Shown piece by piece: positions 25,220-34,282 of a stretch of DNA of 64,000 bases. The position numbers were made by a program, and so were the translations under genes. Origin of the DNA: JAHECQ01 sp047638695 (GTDB taxonomy: Bacteria; Actinomycetota; Acidimicrobiia; Acidimicrobiales; SZUA-35); contig JBLINY010000008.1 in the NCBI GenBank assembly GCA_047638695.1, positions 11,547 to 75,546 on the forward strand, given 5' to 3'. The stretch's first letter is position 1, and every line of letters begins with the position of its first letter. The notes beneath the pieces are model-generated. The model saw only the letters and a program-made list of their open reading frames with translations, made no database searches and was not told where the DNA came from.

Positions 25220-26508
25220 ACCAGGGCCGCCCGGCCCTCGAGCAGGTCGGCGACGACAAGCCCCAGTGGCCGCAGCACACGGTTCAGGCGTTGCTCCAAC
25301 TCAACGGGGAGGGGTGTTCCCGTCCACCTCAGCGGTGCCCCAAAGTCCTCACGAGCAAAGATTGGTTCAACCGTGAAATCGAGTTCTGTTCCTTGAAGCG
25401 GTGGCACCGCCACCACCTCCATAACCTGACGTCGGCCACCTACTCCATCACTGTTGGCCGACGTCGGCTCCTTGGCAACGTGCACCACAAGATCAATGAT
25501 CGAACTAAAGACGTGCCGTACCTGGTCGACCATGACGTTGGGCCCGGCCATCACCGCGGTCGAGACCAGCGCCTGCAGACCCTGGCGGGCGCCGTTTGCG
25601 TGAATTGTGGTGAGCAATCCGCAACCAGCATTGCCGGCTCGGGTGAGGTCGTAGGCCTCCTCGCCCCGCGTCTCACCCACGATGATGAGATCAGGACGCA
25701 TACCTAACGACATCCGCACAAGGTCTCTCAGACTGATGGCGCCAAGACCGTCGGGACCGGGCGACCGAGTTCGCCAGCGGGCCGCGTGAAGATGATCAAC
25801 CGAGAGCTCAGGGGTTTCTTCGCAGGCGATCGCTCGAAGCCCAGCGGGAGCCGACCGCAGCATGGCGTTCAGCAACGTCGTCTTGCCCGAACCGGGCTGA
25901 CCTGTCACCAGAACTCCGGTCGGAGTGCGCAGTGCAGCCGTAAGCAGGGAAGCAGCGTTGGCATCGATCGCTCCCCAACCAATGAGCTCATCGAGCGTCT
26001 CACGCCGCGTTAGATAGCGACGCAGAGTCACGTCGATGCGATCCGCGATCGGAGGGACAACCACTCCCAGCCGGCCTCGACCGTTCAACACCTGTGTCTG
26101 CACCACCGGTCGACTCTCGTCGACTGAGGCGCCCACGGTGGCCAACAGCTTCGAGATGGCGTGTGTAACTTCTTCTTCGCTAACCGGCTCGGAGTGAGCA
26201 ACCAATCGCCCCCGAGCATCGATGTAGCTGACCTGGTCGCCATGAATAATCAGCTCTTCGTAGGGGAGCGAGTCATCGAGGAACGGCGTGAGCGGGCCGT
26301 AGTCGAGGATGGAACAGACGAGCCGATCGACCATGGCCCCCGGATCGTGCAGAGGACGACGACTGCCACCCGCTGTCGCTTCGTGCTGATAGTCGTCGAC
26401 CAGGCGTCGGACCAGATTGGTCACGGCGGTTCGTTCGCCCGAGTCAACCTCGAGAACTTGAATGTTCTCGAGCGCCTGGCGCCGGAGGTCTTCGTATACC
26501 GCGGTCAC
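25216..26508 (-). CDS. tadA: TadA/CpaF pilus assembly ATPase
   Basis: 430 residues from GTG 26508, which overlaps the upstream stop by GTGA. Walker A is GQPGSGKTT (about 203-211), the Asp/Glu box lies before, Walker B LIIVGETRGEE (about 274-284) and the His box TTIHANG (about 300-306). The motor ATPase powers extension of the Flp pilus by acting on the TadB/TadC platform. A longer open frame upstream is antisense-like coding overlap with the CpaE-like gene and is rejected. Confidence 0.93.
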   Translation of the reverse strand: MTAVYEDLRRQALENIQVLEVDSGERTAVTNLVRRLVDDYQHEATAGGSRRPLHDPGAMVDRLVCSILDYGPLTPFLDDSLPYEELIIHGDQVSYIDARGRLVAHSEPVSEEEVTHAISKLLATVGASVDESRPVVQTQVLNGRGRLGVVVPPIADRIDVTLRRYLTRRETLDELIGWGAIDANAASLLTAALRTPTGVLVTGQPGSGKTTLLNAMLRSAPAGLRAIACEETPELSVDHLHAARWRTRSPGPDGLGAISLRDLVRMSLGMRPDLIIVGETRGEEAYDLTRAGNAGCGLLTTIHANGARQGLQALVSTAVMAGPNVMVDQVRHVFSSIIDLVVHVAKEPTSANSDGVGGRRQVMEVVAVPPLQGTELDFTVEPIFAREDFGAPLRWTGTPLPVELEQRLNRVLRPLGLVVADLLEGRAALV

Positions 26509-27752
26509 GCGTGCACCGACTCTTGGGGACCCGCGGCCAGCGTGGCTGCAAGCCGGGTGATGGCAGAATGGAACGGACCACTGACCGCCAACGATGCGTC
26601 CCAGGCGGCTCTTTCGACCCGTCGATCGCGGCCGACCACAATGATCTGACCGATCCGGTCGCCGGCAATTGAACGCAACTGATCGACCAGCTGACACTGG
26701 GCCGATAAAGATGACGGCGCTCGGTTCATCACAACATCGACTGGTGTGTCGCCAATCAAAGACAACGCGTCGACCAGCCAATCGACGAATCGCAGAAGCC
26801 CAGTGCTTGTGCCATCGCAGACGGCTACAACATGGTCTGCTCGAGCGGCAGCAAGGCGACTGACTTCGTACCGATCGACATAACGAGAGAGGTCCTCGAG
26901 TTGGGGACCAAGTCGCACAACAACGCTGGGCCACTGGGCTGACAGCTCGGCAACGAGCTCGCCCACGTCCTCCGCTCGAACCAGCGACCAGTCGTCGCGA
27001 GACGCAAGACCGACGATCACATCGAACGGCAGCGGCGGCCCGCCGATAGCCGAGGTCGCCAAGCAGTTCGCCAGGCCGGCCTCAAGACTGGCCTCGAGTT
27101 CGGTCGAGGGCTGGGCTTCGGTTGGATCCATCGAGGAGCTCTCGTTGCGAGCAACGTCGACGGCAGCAAGGAGGTGGGGGTGAAGCCCGAGACCCAAACG
27201 GCGAGCAAGTGATGGATGGGTTTCGTCAACATCGACAACAACAGGACGACGACCAAACCGAGACAACCCGAGAGCTGTCGCCAGGGTCACCTCTGTAGCT
27301 CCCGATCCAGCTGGACCACCGACGGCGACAACATGCCGATCCTCAACGGCCCGACGAGTCGGCAGTCCGCTGGTGAGATCCTCGAACCGCTGCCGCAGGT
27401 TCGGGTCAGGCAAGCTCAGGCGGGCGAGGTCGAGCAGCTCTTCGCTGGTGACGCTTGCCGGCGAGTGGCAGTCGATACCGACGCGATCGAGTAGGCGGCG
27501 ACCGGCACCTTCGCCCTCGGCCGGATCGTACAGACCGACGACTCGCAGGCCCAGATCGCGTGCCTGGTTGACGAACGGTGCCGACAACCAGCTGGTGTCG
27601 TCATCGACAATCACGACATCGATGCCGGCACCAAAGGCATCGCGGCCCTCGTGTAGCAAACTCACCGTCACATCAGCGACATGATCTCGACAATGCCGTT
27701 GCAAGTCGCCCCGCCAAGAACGGCCGCTCAGGGCAACCCCGAGATGCATCAC
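26505..27752 (-). CDS. CpaE/TadZ-like MinD-fold protein with atypical P-loop
   Basis: 415 residues. An N-terminal receiver-like region (VVIVDDDTSWLSAPFV, residues about 46-61) precedes a MinD/ParA-like domain. The deviant Walker A reads GGPAGSGATEV (about 145-155), in which the catalytic Lys is replaced by Ala; the following VVVDVDETHPSLA keeps the Walker A' Asp residues. TadZ/CpaE proteins place the pilus machine at a cell site and often have atypical Walker motifs. Start is GTG 27752 or ATG 27749; both overlap the upstream gene. Confidence 0.8.
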   Translation of the reverse strand: MMHLGVALSGRSWRGDLQRHCRDHVADVTVSLLHEGRDAFGAGIDVVIVDDDTSWLSAPFVNQARDLGLRVVGLYDPAEGEGAGRRLLDRVGIDCHSPASVTSEELLDLARLSLPDPNLRQRFEDLTSGLPTRRAVEDRHVVAVGGPAGSGATEVTLATALGLSRFGRRPVVVDVDETHPSLARRLGLGLHPHLLAAVDVARNESSSMDPTEAQPSTELEASLEAGLANCLATSAIGGPPLPFDVIVGLASRDDWSLVRAEDVGELVAELSAQWPSVVVRLGPQLEDLSRYVDRYEVSRLAAARADHVVAVCDGTSTGLLRFVDWLVDALSLIGDTPVDVVMNRAPSSLSAQCQLVDQLRSIAGDRIGQIIVVGRDRRVERAAWDASLAVSGPFHSAITRLAATLAAGPQESVHA

Positions 27753-28417
27753 GACTGATCCAGTTCGGCACCACTCGACCTCGCGTCGAGTTGCCAGGAC
27801 GTCACCGCGGGAGCTCCCGTCGACCGAACGATTTCGACGTCGGCCACTCTGAGGGCGGCTACCAGAGCCAACGCTTGCTGCTCGTCAACTTCGATCGTCA
27901 GGAACGCTGCACCGAGTGAACCGCCGAATCCTGTTGCGACTGCAGCTGGTAGTCGAGCAACGCCAACATCGGTAACTACGAATACCGGCCGGCCAGACTC
28001 GCCGATCCCGATCACGTCGACACGGTCGCCGGTTGCCAGTGCCAGTCCTGCGAGAACCCGATCAGCGACCGGAAGGCTGAAGGTCCGCTGACCCAACCCA
28101 GTATCCAGGGGTGCCAGATCTGAGCGCAGAATCGGCTCCCCCGCTCCGATCGGACGTCGAATCTGCGCCGAAGCAAAGTCACCCGGAGCGAGAAAGTGGA
28201 CGACCAGAGGGTCGGAGGCCGGCAACGTGACGGAGCGAAGGTGGTGTAGCTCCACCGCCGCCCCCCGGCTCAGGTCCGCGTCGGCCACCAGCACCTCGAC
28301 GGTGGCCGACCGGTCGCGCAAGACCGAGCTAACGGCCGCAAAGGTTGTGAGCGCAGCCACAACCATGAGGCCATGGGCAAACGAGAATCGGGTAGAGAAC
28401 CGATGGTTCAACTGCAT
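27749..28417 (-). CDS. SAF-domain (CpaB/RcpC-like) protein
   Basis: 222 residues, first gene of the Tad operon. One N-terminal membrane helix (HGLMVVAALTTFAAVSSVL) is followed by a SAF domain: VLVADADLSRGAAVELHHL and IGAGEPILRSDL. CpaB/RcpC proteins of this type are thought to bind cell-wall polymer or modulate pilus assembly outside the membrane. ATG 28417 is preceded by TACGTT at 8 bases. Confidence 0.8.
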   Translation of the reverse strand: MQLNHRFSTRFSFAHGLMVVAALTTFAAVSSVLRDRSATVEVLVADADLSRGAAVELHHLRSVTLPASDPLVVHFLAPGDFASAQIRRPIGAGEPILRSDLAPLDTGLGQRTFSLPVADRVLAGLALATGDRVDVIGIGESGRPVFVVTDVGVARLPAAVATGFGGSLGAAFLTIEVDEQQALALVAALRVADVEIVRSTGAPAVTSWQLDARSSGAELDQS

Positions 28418-28425
28418 GACGATCG

Positions 28426-28431
28426 AACGTA
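28426..28431 (-). promoter_or_regulatory. -10 element (TACGTT) for the Tad operon
   Basis: Eight bases upstream of ATG 28417. It would drive the nine overlapping or closely spaced Tad genes down to 21846. The remaining bases to 28628 show no gene. Confidence 0.45.
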
Positions 28432-28628
28432 GAGATCGGTCGATCCAAGAGGAAGGGAGTTCGCAGCCCGTTGACAAGCCCTTGGGCCCGTGCATCCCCG
28501 GGACCAATACGTGCGATCGATGATGCGGTGAGCGTCGCCATGCCCTACCAGAAGTGGGCAGTCACCGATTCAACAGCACTCAGGAGTAATTTGCGATGCT
28601 TTGAGTTCACACTTGTGGTGGTAGACGC

Positions 28629-28634
28629 TACCCT
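28629..28634 (+). promoter_or_regulatory. -10 element (TACCCT) for the HTH gene
   Basis: Eight bases before ATG 28643; a GTG at 28637 lies too close to it to be a start for the same transcript. Confidence 0.4.
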
Positions 28635-28642
28635 CAGTGGTC

Positions 28643-28900
28643 ATGGTCCGAATACAAGATGAACTGAGCGACGGCTGGGACGGCGTTCGGAAGGCCTATC
28701 CGCCGCTTCTCAACACGGCCCAAGTAGCCGAGATGCTCGATCTGAACGTGCGCACGGTGTTGGCAATGGCCAACGACGGCCGCCTTCCCGCCAGCCGCCT
28801 GGCCGATTCCCGGAAGTACCACTTCCTTCTCGAGGACGTCATCAAGACGCTTCAGGCCAATCGGATTGCCGAGCACCAGGTCGACAACGTCAACACCTGA
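28643..28900 (+). CDS. Excisionase/MerR-type helix-turn-helix DNA-binding protein (BldC-like size)
   Basis: 85 residues. PLLNTAQVAEMLDLNVRTVLAMANDGRLPASRL is a HTH_17 winged-helix, followed by KYHFLLEDVIKTLQ as the typical DNA-contact wing and helix. Size resembles BldC and phage excisionases; no recombinase is near, so a chromosomal transcription factor is more likely. It is divergent from the Tad operon across a 225-bp gap and might regulate it. Confidence 0.75.
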   Translation: MVRIQDELSDGWDGVRKAYPPLLNTAQVAEMLDLNVRTVLAMANDGRLPASRLADSRKYHFLLEDVIKTLQANRIAEHQVDNVNT

Positions 28901-28971
28901 ATAACGCTCAACACCTCAGCAACCCAACACCTAAGCAGCCCAAAACCCGCTCAAACCGTCAACGAGGCGTT

Positions 28972-29487
28972 TCAGATTCGGGCAATCCAGGTGATCATCG
29001 GAAGCGGGAGAAGCCAGTGGCTGCCGTTGTGATCGACACCCTCCACGTGCGTTTCGCTGCATGCTCGCAGTCGACCAGACATTGGCGCCCCAATTCGTCG
29101 CGAGAGCGCGACGGCCTCTTGACTTACCAGCACTTCCCGTAGGCGCGCGACCAGGCTGCCCGGATGACCGGTACTAACGGAAATGGGGCGGGCCTGCCCA
29201 CGGGTGAGGCGCACCCCGGCGATGGCCCACGTCGCGATATCGAAGCGTTCGCCACCCAAATTCTCAAGCGTCACGAGCTCGCTCCCAACATGACAGATTC
29301 GCCCGACCAGCTGACGGTCGGGTAGTTCGATCATCAGCTCGACACCCTGAGAGCCAAGCCCCATGAGCGCCACCGGAAACGACGACGTGGATGCGTCGTG
29401 TTCGGCCTCGGCTGCTTCCGCGAACTCGCGCTCGCGGCGAACCTCTTGGCGAACTTCGCGTACGACCCGCTCAGATCCTCTGTCCAT
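28972..29487 (-). CDS. Hypothetical protein with coiled N-terminus and small beta domain
   Basis: 171 residues. The N-terminus is a charged helix (VVREVRQEVRREREFAEAAE) and the middle, SQGVELMIELPDRQLVGRICHVGSE, looks like a small beta-barrel. No catalytic motif. Divergent from the LysM gene across a 109-bp AT-rich region that on this strand has TTGATA and TAATAG 15 bases apart and a GAGGAAGAG. Function unknown. Confidence 0.6.
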   Translation of the reverse strand: MDRGSERVVREVRQEVRREREFAEAAEAEHDASTSSFPVALMGLGSQGVELMIELPDRQLVGRICHVGSELVTLENLGGERFDIATWAIAGVRLTRGQARPISVSTGHPGSLVARLREVLVSQEAVALSRRIGAPMSGRLRACSETHVEGVDHNGSHWLLPLPMITWIARI

Positions 29488-29560
29488 GTGATGGTGATCG
29501 ACGGCATCAGTGTCGGCCTTGACCAGCCAAGCAACTCTTCCTCTAAATCACTATTAACGC

Positions 29561-29591
29561 TTGACAGATGTTATCAACGTTTGTTTATCTT
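29561..29591 (+). promoter_or_regulatory. Promoter with TTGACA -35 and TATCTT -10 for the LysM gene
   Basis: TTGACA at 29561-29566 is a perfect -35 and TATCTT at 29586-29591 a good -10 with a 19-base spacer (TTTATC at 29584 would give 17). The ATG at 29597 lies 5 bases after the -10, so the mRNA would be leaderless. The only clear -35 in the window. Confidence 0.6.
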
Positions 29592-29596
29592 TAAAG

Positions 29597-30235
29597 ATGT
29601 TCAATCTACAAACCCCCGAAGATGCGATCGTGGCGCTCGCCGCAGCTACTGCGGTAAGTCTCGCCACGTGGCTCATCCTGAGTATTGGTGTCTGGTCGAT
29701 CACCCTCCGTCATCTTTCCCTCGGACAAACAACCACCGTGGCCCGGCTACGGGCGTGGAGCATGCCCGGTTCACGACGGTTGGCACAGGCGCTCATGGTG
29801 GCCGGTCTTACCGGGACTGCGGCGTGCTCCCCAAGCGCTCAGGACACACCAACTCTGGTGTGGGTTGGCGACGTCGAGGCGGCCGAGACTTCAACAACAC
29901 GGCCCTCAACAACACGGCCCTCAACAACGCCGCTAACACCACCAACCACTCAAGCCGCTGCTTCGACAACAGACCACGAGAACGCGATGAGCAACGTCGG
30001 CGTAGTAGAACCGCCAGCCGGCGGATCTGGCTTGGACGTCCACATCGTTCGCCAAGGAGAAAGCTTGTGGACCATCGCCCGTTCCACGGTCAGTGTCCGG
30101 TTAGGGCGCACCCCCACCGCAGCCGAAACTGCCGTGTACTGGCGACGACTCATTGACGACAACCGGTCCCGGTTGTTCTCGGGTCATCCCGACCTGATCC
30201 ACCCTGGCGAGGAACTGATGTTGTCCTTTCCCTGA
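29597..30235 (+). CDS. Membrane-anchored LysM domain protein
   Basis: 212 residues. A hydrophobic N-terminal helix (VALAAATAVSLATWLILSIG), a second hydrophobic segment with AAC (ALMVAGLTGTAACS) near residue 75, a Thr/Pro-rich linker containing STTRP repeats from a 15-bp tandem repeat at 29891-29920, then a LysM-like domain HIVRQGESLWTIA near 150. The LysM is longer than usual, with an insertion before the HPGEELMLSFP end. It probably binds peptidoglycan. Start chosen by promoter geometry; an upstream TTG is the -35 itself. Confidence 0.75.
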   Translation: MFNLQTPEDAIVALAAATAVSLATWLILSIGVWSITLRHLSLGQTTTVARLRAWSMPGSRRLAQALMVAGLTGTAACSPSAQDTPTLVWVGDVEAAETSTTRPSTTRPSTTPLTPPTTQAAASTTDHENAMSNVGVVEPPAGGSGLDVHIVRQGESLWTIARSTVSVRLGRTPTAAETAVYWRRLIDDNRSRLFSGHPDLIHPGEELMLSFP

Positions 30236-30306
30236 CACCCATTCTCTCTCCCCCACACAAACGCGCCGTATGGGAATCAGCTCGCCTGCCGAGGCGTTTC
30301 CCCTCC

Positions 30307-30735
30307 ATGGCCTCCATCACTGCTGAACTACTTTCCGACTTTCGGGTCGACATCACCAACGGCACCCACCCCTGGCGAGCCGATGAACCAGCGAGCCTTG
30401 GCGGCGACAACACCGGACCTAACCCCTATGACCTTCTCCTTGGAGCGGTCGCCTCGTGCACAGTGATCACGCTGTCGATGTACACCAAGCGCAAGGGCAT
30501 CGAGATGACTTCGCTCTCCGTCGAATACAGCTACGACAAGATCCACGCCAACGACTGCGAGGCACGTGAGGACGATGCCGCTGGCATGGTCGACCACATT
30601 ACGTCGCGCATCTTCATCGACGGCGACTTCGATGAGGAGACCCGCAACCGACTCATCGGCATCGCTCAGCGTTGCCCGGTTCACAAGACGTTGGAGGCTG
30701 GCATTCACTTCGAAGAAACGATCTTCGCCGGCTAA
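30307..30735 (+). CDS. OsmC family protein
   Basis: 142 residues. Family features: GPNPYDLLLGAVASCT with the first conserved Cys and AQRCPVHKTLEAG with the second. OsmC/Ohr proteins reduce organic hydroperoxides with this Cys pair; the YhfA-like branch has similar motifs with unproven activity. Preceded by a possible hairpin at 30272-30304 (GGGAA...TTCCC around CGCCT-GCCG-AGGCG). Confidence 0.87.
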   Translation: MASITAELLSDFRVDITNGTHPWRADEPASLGGDNTGPNPYDLLLGAVASCTVITLSMYTKRKGIEMTSLSVEYSYDKIHANDCEAREDDAAGMVDHITSRIFIDGDFDEETRNRLIGIAQRCPVHKTLEAGIHFEETIFAG

Positions 30736-30766
30736 CACTGCTTCTCAAGATGGAGATCCGCGGGGC

Positions 30767-30772
30767 TAGCGT
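30767..30772 (+). promoter_or_regulatory. -10 element (TAGCGT) for the MFS transporter
   Basis: Eight bases before ATG 30781. Its last T is the first base of an in-frame TTG at 30772, which it rules out as the start of the same transcript. Confidence 0.45.
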
Positions 30773-30780
30773 TGAGAACA

Positions 30781-32148
30781 ATGCGCCGCCTGGTCCGAAC
30801 CCGCCCCGGCGGGGCCGGGTCCGGGTCGCAACTCCCGCCGCGCGATCCCCTGGGCCAACGGCTGCTGCCCCAATCAGTTCATTACGGATGGTGGATAACC
30901 GTCGGCGCCGCCGTCCTGATGTTCGTCGGTGTTGGCGTCGGCTACTACGGGCTTGCCGTGTTCCTACGTCCGCTGCAGGAAGAGAATGGCTGGTCGAACG
31001 CCGTTGTATCCGGAGCCACCGGTGCCTATTTCTCGATTGCCGGCGTCACCGCCGCCCTAGCTGGGCCCCAGATTGACCGACGCGGCCCACTGAAATTCAT
31101 GCTGGTCGGCGTCGTGATGATGGGTGCCGCAGTCAGCGCCGTCGGCTACCTCACAACGGTGTGGCAGCTCTATCTCACCTATACCTTCCTCGCCATTGCC
31201 TTCGGGCTTGGTACCGGGACAGGGGTGCAGAGCATTCTGAACCGCTGGTTCGTGACCCGACGGGCCCAGGCAATGAGCATCGCCTTCACTGGTGTCTCGG
31301 TCGGCGGCATGGTGCTCGTGCCGCTCGGCACCTACTTGATCGGTCGCGGCGGACTCCGGCTCGCCGCACCCATGATGGGAGCATTGGTTCTGATCATTGG
31401 TCTACCAATGGTGTTGGCGGTCCTGGTGTGGGACCCGAAGCAAATTGATTCACAGGTCGACTTCGACCGACCGCTCGAGATTAAGAACCAGCTTCTCGAC
31501 GAATCAGTACAAATGCGTACGTGGACTCGCCGTGAGGCAGCGACCACTGCCGCATTCTGGTCGATACTGCTCAGTTTCTTCCTGGTCTTGGCCGCTCAAA
31601 CCGGCTTCTTGCTGCACCAGTTATCGTTCCTGGAAGACCGCTTCGGTTCGGGCCAGATCGCCTCCCTCACGCTCACGGTGACCGCGTTCGGCTCAATCAT
31701 TGCCCGCCTGGTGGTCGGTCAGTTTGCCGACCGACTGGCCAAGAGGACACTTTCGGTCGCCCTCTTCGTCATCCAGGCCATCTGTGTGTTGGGCGTTGCG
31801 TTCATCGACAACGCAGTCACGACATGGATCTTCGTGCTGATCATCGGATTTACGATCGGCAACATCTACATGATGCAGGCGCTGCTGGTCAGCGAGATCT
31901 TCGGCTTCGCTTCGTTCGCGACCGTGATGGGTTTGATCTCGGTCGCGACCCAGGCTGGCAGTGGTCTCGGACCCTTCAGTGTCGGATGGCTCGAACAGCA
32001 GACCGGCAGCTACACACTTCCGTTCGCAGTGACAGCAACCGTCACTCTGGTCGCAGCGACTCTGCTGGTACTAGCCAAACCCCCCGCCGCATCCGCTGCC
32101 ACAGCCAGCCCAGGCCGTAGCCTGACGAACACATGTTCGAGGACCTGA
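30781..32148 (+). CDS. Major facilitator superfamily transporter (OFA-like)
   Basis: 455 residues with 12 hydrophobic segments and a central cytoplasmic loop near 210-240. GPQIDRRGPLKFML after helix 2 is the A-motif-like loop; VVGQFADRLAKRTL is the equivalent in the second half. SVHYGWWITVGAAVLMF at the start and the overall pattern resemble oxalate/formate antiporter-type (OFA) transporters of monocarboxylates. Substrate unknown. The 3' end overlaps the helicase gene by 16 bases. Confidence 0.85.
   Translation: MRRLVRTRPGGAGSGSQLPPRDPLGQRLLPQSVHYGWWITVGAAVLMFVGVGVGYYGLAVFLRPLQEENGWSNAVVSGATGAYFSIAGVTAALAGPQIDRRGPLKFMLVGVVMMGAAVSAVGYLTTVWQLYLTYTFLAIAFGLGTGTGVQSILNRWFVTRRAQAMSIAFTGVSVGGMVLVPLGTYLIGRGGLRLAAPMMGALVLIIGLPMVLAVLVWDPKQIDSQVDFDRPLEIKNQLLDESVQMRTWTRREAATTAAFWSILLSFFLVLAAQTGFLLHQLSFLEDRFGSGQIASLTLTVTAFGSIIARLVVGQFADRLAKRTLSVALFVIQAICVLGVAFIDNAVTTWIFVLIIGFTIGNIYMMQALLVSEIFGFASFATVMGLISVATQAGSGLGPFSVGWLEQQTGSYTLPFAVTATVTLVAATLLVLAKPPAASAATASPGRSLTNTCSRT
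32118..32123 (+). promoter_or_regulatory. -10 element (TAGCCT) for the helicase gene
   Basis: Inside the end of the MFS gene, 9 bases before ATG 32133. Would give the helicase its own transcript. Confidence 0.35.
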
Positions 32149-34202
32149 ATCTGCAGCAGCGAGCAGCTGTCGACCACACCGGGTCGCCGCTGCTGATCGT
32201 GGCCGGCGCCGGAACCGGCAAGACCAAGACGCTGGTCGCCCGCGTCGTCCGCCTCATCGACGATGGAGCCGACCCCAACCGCATCCTGCTCCTCACCTTT
32301 ACCCGCCGATCGGCGACCGAGATGATCGGGCGCGTCGCTGCTTCGTCCACCGACCGAGCGGCCACCCAGGTATGGGGCGGCACCTTCCATGCAATCGCCA
32401 ACCGACTGCTGCGGCAGTACGGCTCGGCCGCCGGACTTTCCGCCACCTTCACCGTGCTCGACCAAGGCGACAGTACCGACTTGTTCGGTCTTGTTCGCAA
32501 CGATGCCGACCGAAGCGTCGGCAAGCGGTTCCCCCGAAAAGAGACGATCACCGGCATCTATGGCCGCATGGTAAACAGCCAAGCCAAGCTGATCGATGTC
32601 CTCGAATCCGACTACCCCTGGTGCGCCGAACACATCGATGAATTGAAGGACATTTTCACCGCCTACACGGCGCAGAAGCGGGTCCATCAGGTGCTCGACT
32701 ACGACGACCTGTTGTTGTTCTGGCGAGGCGTCCTGGCCAGCCCCATCGGCGGCACCGTTCGCGACCTGTTCGACCATGTGCTCATCGACGAGTACCAAGA
32801 CACCAACCCCACGCAATCCGACATCATTCGCGGGCTCGTCCGTGGACCTGACCACCCCAACCCCACCGGCCTCTGTGCCGTCGGCGACGATGCACAGGCC
32901 ATCTACGGCTTTCGCGCTGCATCGGTCGAGAACATGTGGGCCTTCAGCGACCACTTCCCGGGTGCCACGGTGGTGACGCTCGAGCAGAACTACCGTTCGA
33001 CCACCCCCATCCTTGCCGTTGCCAACGAGGTGCTGGCCCAGCCCATCGGCGGCGATACCAACCATCACTTCCGCAAGGAGCTGTGGTCGACTCGCGCCAC
33101 GGGTACCGTGCCGAAGCTGGTGACGGCCAATGATGAGGGTGACCAGTCGCGTTACGTCGCCGACGCTGTCCTCGATGCCCGGGAACGGGGTATCGATCTG
33201 CGAGAGCAGGCCGTGCTGTTTCGGGCCGGCCATCACTCCGATGGGCTCGAACTCGAACTCACCCGCCGCGACATTCCGTTCGTAAAGTACGGCGGCCTCA
33301 AGTATCTCGAGGCCGCCCACGTGAAGGACCTCCTGTCGCTGTTACGGATTCTCGACAACCCAGCCGACCAGTTGGCCTGGCACCGCGTGCTGCACACCCT
33401 CGAGGGAGTCGGCCCGGCCACGGTACGCAAGATCGTCGACGAGCTCGGCCTCGTCAACGGCGCATCGCCTGATGCTGTTCCCTCCCCGACCAACGATGGC
33501 GCCCTCGCCCGCTTCATTGACGGCATCGGGAAGACACCGGGGCAGGCAGCCACCCAGGTGGCCGAACTCAGAGCTGCGCTCGGCGACTGCAGCGGGGACG
33601 ATATGCCACCGGCCGAGCAGGTCGACCGGCTCAAACCATTCTGCGCCCTCGTTTTCCCCAGCAACTACGAGAACGCGGCGGCCAGGCTGGCTGACATCGA
33701 ACAGCTCGCTGCGACTGCTGGCGCCTACGGGTCACGAAGCCGATTCCTCACCGAACTCACCCTCGACCCGCCGTCGAAGTCGAGCGATAGGGCCGGGCCA
33801 CCGCATCTTGATGACGACTGGCTGACGCTCAGCACCATCCACTCGGCCAAGGGCATGGAGTGGCGGACCGTCCACCTGCTGCACGCGGCAGACGGGAACT
33901 TGCCATCTGACATGGCCATTGGCGATAACGATGGCTTGGCCGAAGAATTGCGACTGCTCTATGTGGCCCTCACCCGGGCTAAGGACGAACTGACCGTCAC
34001 GTTCCCGCTGCGATATCACGTCAACCGTTACGCGACCGACGACCGTCATCTGTACGCCCAGCTCAGTCGGTTCCTCGAACCAATGCGGACCAGCTTCGAC
34101 GAAATCGCGACCAGCGAAGGTCGAGAAGATGCCGTGCTCGACCTCACCAACGTCGGCATTGCCGACGAAGTCGACACCGCTCTCCACGCGCTCTGGGACT
34201 AA
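32133..34202 (+). CDS. UvrD/PcrA-family superfamily 1 DNA helicase
   Basis: 689 residues with all SF1A motifs: Q-motif NLQQRAAVDH, Walker A VAGAGTGKTKTL, motif Ia LLLTFTRRSATEM, Walker B VLIDEYQDTN, motif III GDDAQAIYGFR, motif IV EQNYRSTTPIL, motif V STIHSAKGMEW and motif VI LYVALTRAKDEL. It unwinds DNA 3' to 5' in repair or replication restart. It carries no C-terminal nuclease domain, unlike AdnA/AddA types. Other repair genes are scattered in the window. Confidence 0.95.
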   Translation: MFEDLNLQQRAAVDHTGSPLLIVAGAGTGKTKTLVARVVRLIDDGADPNRILLLTFTRRSATEMIGRVAASSTDRAATQVWGGTFHAIANRLLRQYGSAAGLSATFTVLDQGDSTDLFGLVRNDADRSVGKRFPRKETITGIYGRMVNSQAKLIDVLESDYPWCAEHIDELKDIFTAYTAQKRVHQVLDYDDLLLFWRGVLASPIGGTVRDLFDHVLIDEYQDTNPTQSDIIRGLVRGPDHPNPTGLCAVGDDAQAIYGFRAASVENMWAFSDHFPGATVVTLEQNYRSTTPILAVANEVLAQPIGGDTNHHFRKELWSTRATGTVPKLVTANDEGDQSRYVADAVLDARERGIDLREQAVLFRAGHHSDGLELELTRRDIPFVKYGGLKYLEAAHVKDLLSLLRILDNPADQLAWHRVLHTLEGVGPATVRKIVDELGLVNGASPDAVPSPTNDGALARFIDGIGKTPGQAATQVAELRAALGDCSGDDMPPAEQVDRLKPFCALVFPSNYENAAARLADIEQLAATAGAYGSRSRFLTELTLDPPSKSSDRAGPPHLDDDWLTLSTIHSAKGMEWRTVHLLHAADGNLPSDMAIGDNDGLAEELRLLYVALTRAKDELTVTFPLRYHVNRYATDDRHLYAQLSRFLEPMRTSFDEIATSEGREDAVLDLTNVGIADEVDTALHALWD

Positions 34203-34270
34203 ACGCCGTGGGACCAGCAGATCGCTACCGGCTGGCGCTGTAGCCGCCGACAGCCTTCCGACACTCGGTC

Positions 34271-34276
34271 TAGAAT
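34271..34276 (+). promoter_or_regulatory. -10 element (TAGAAT) for the DUF2510 gene
   Basis: One of the best matches to the sigma-70-type consensus here, 6 bases before GTG 34283. Leaderless transcript expected. Confidence 0.55.
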
Positions 34277-34282
34277 CCCCGG

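Noticed and set aside
32010..33320. 436-residue minus-strand frame
   Set aside because: Entirely antisense to the MFS 3' end and the SF1 helicase, which carries all helicase motifs; composition is that of a shadow frame.
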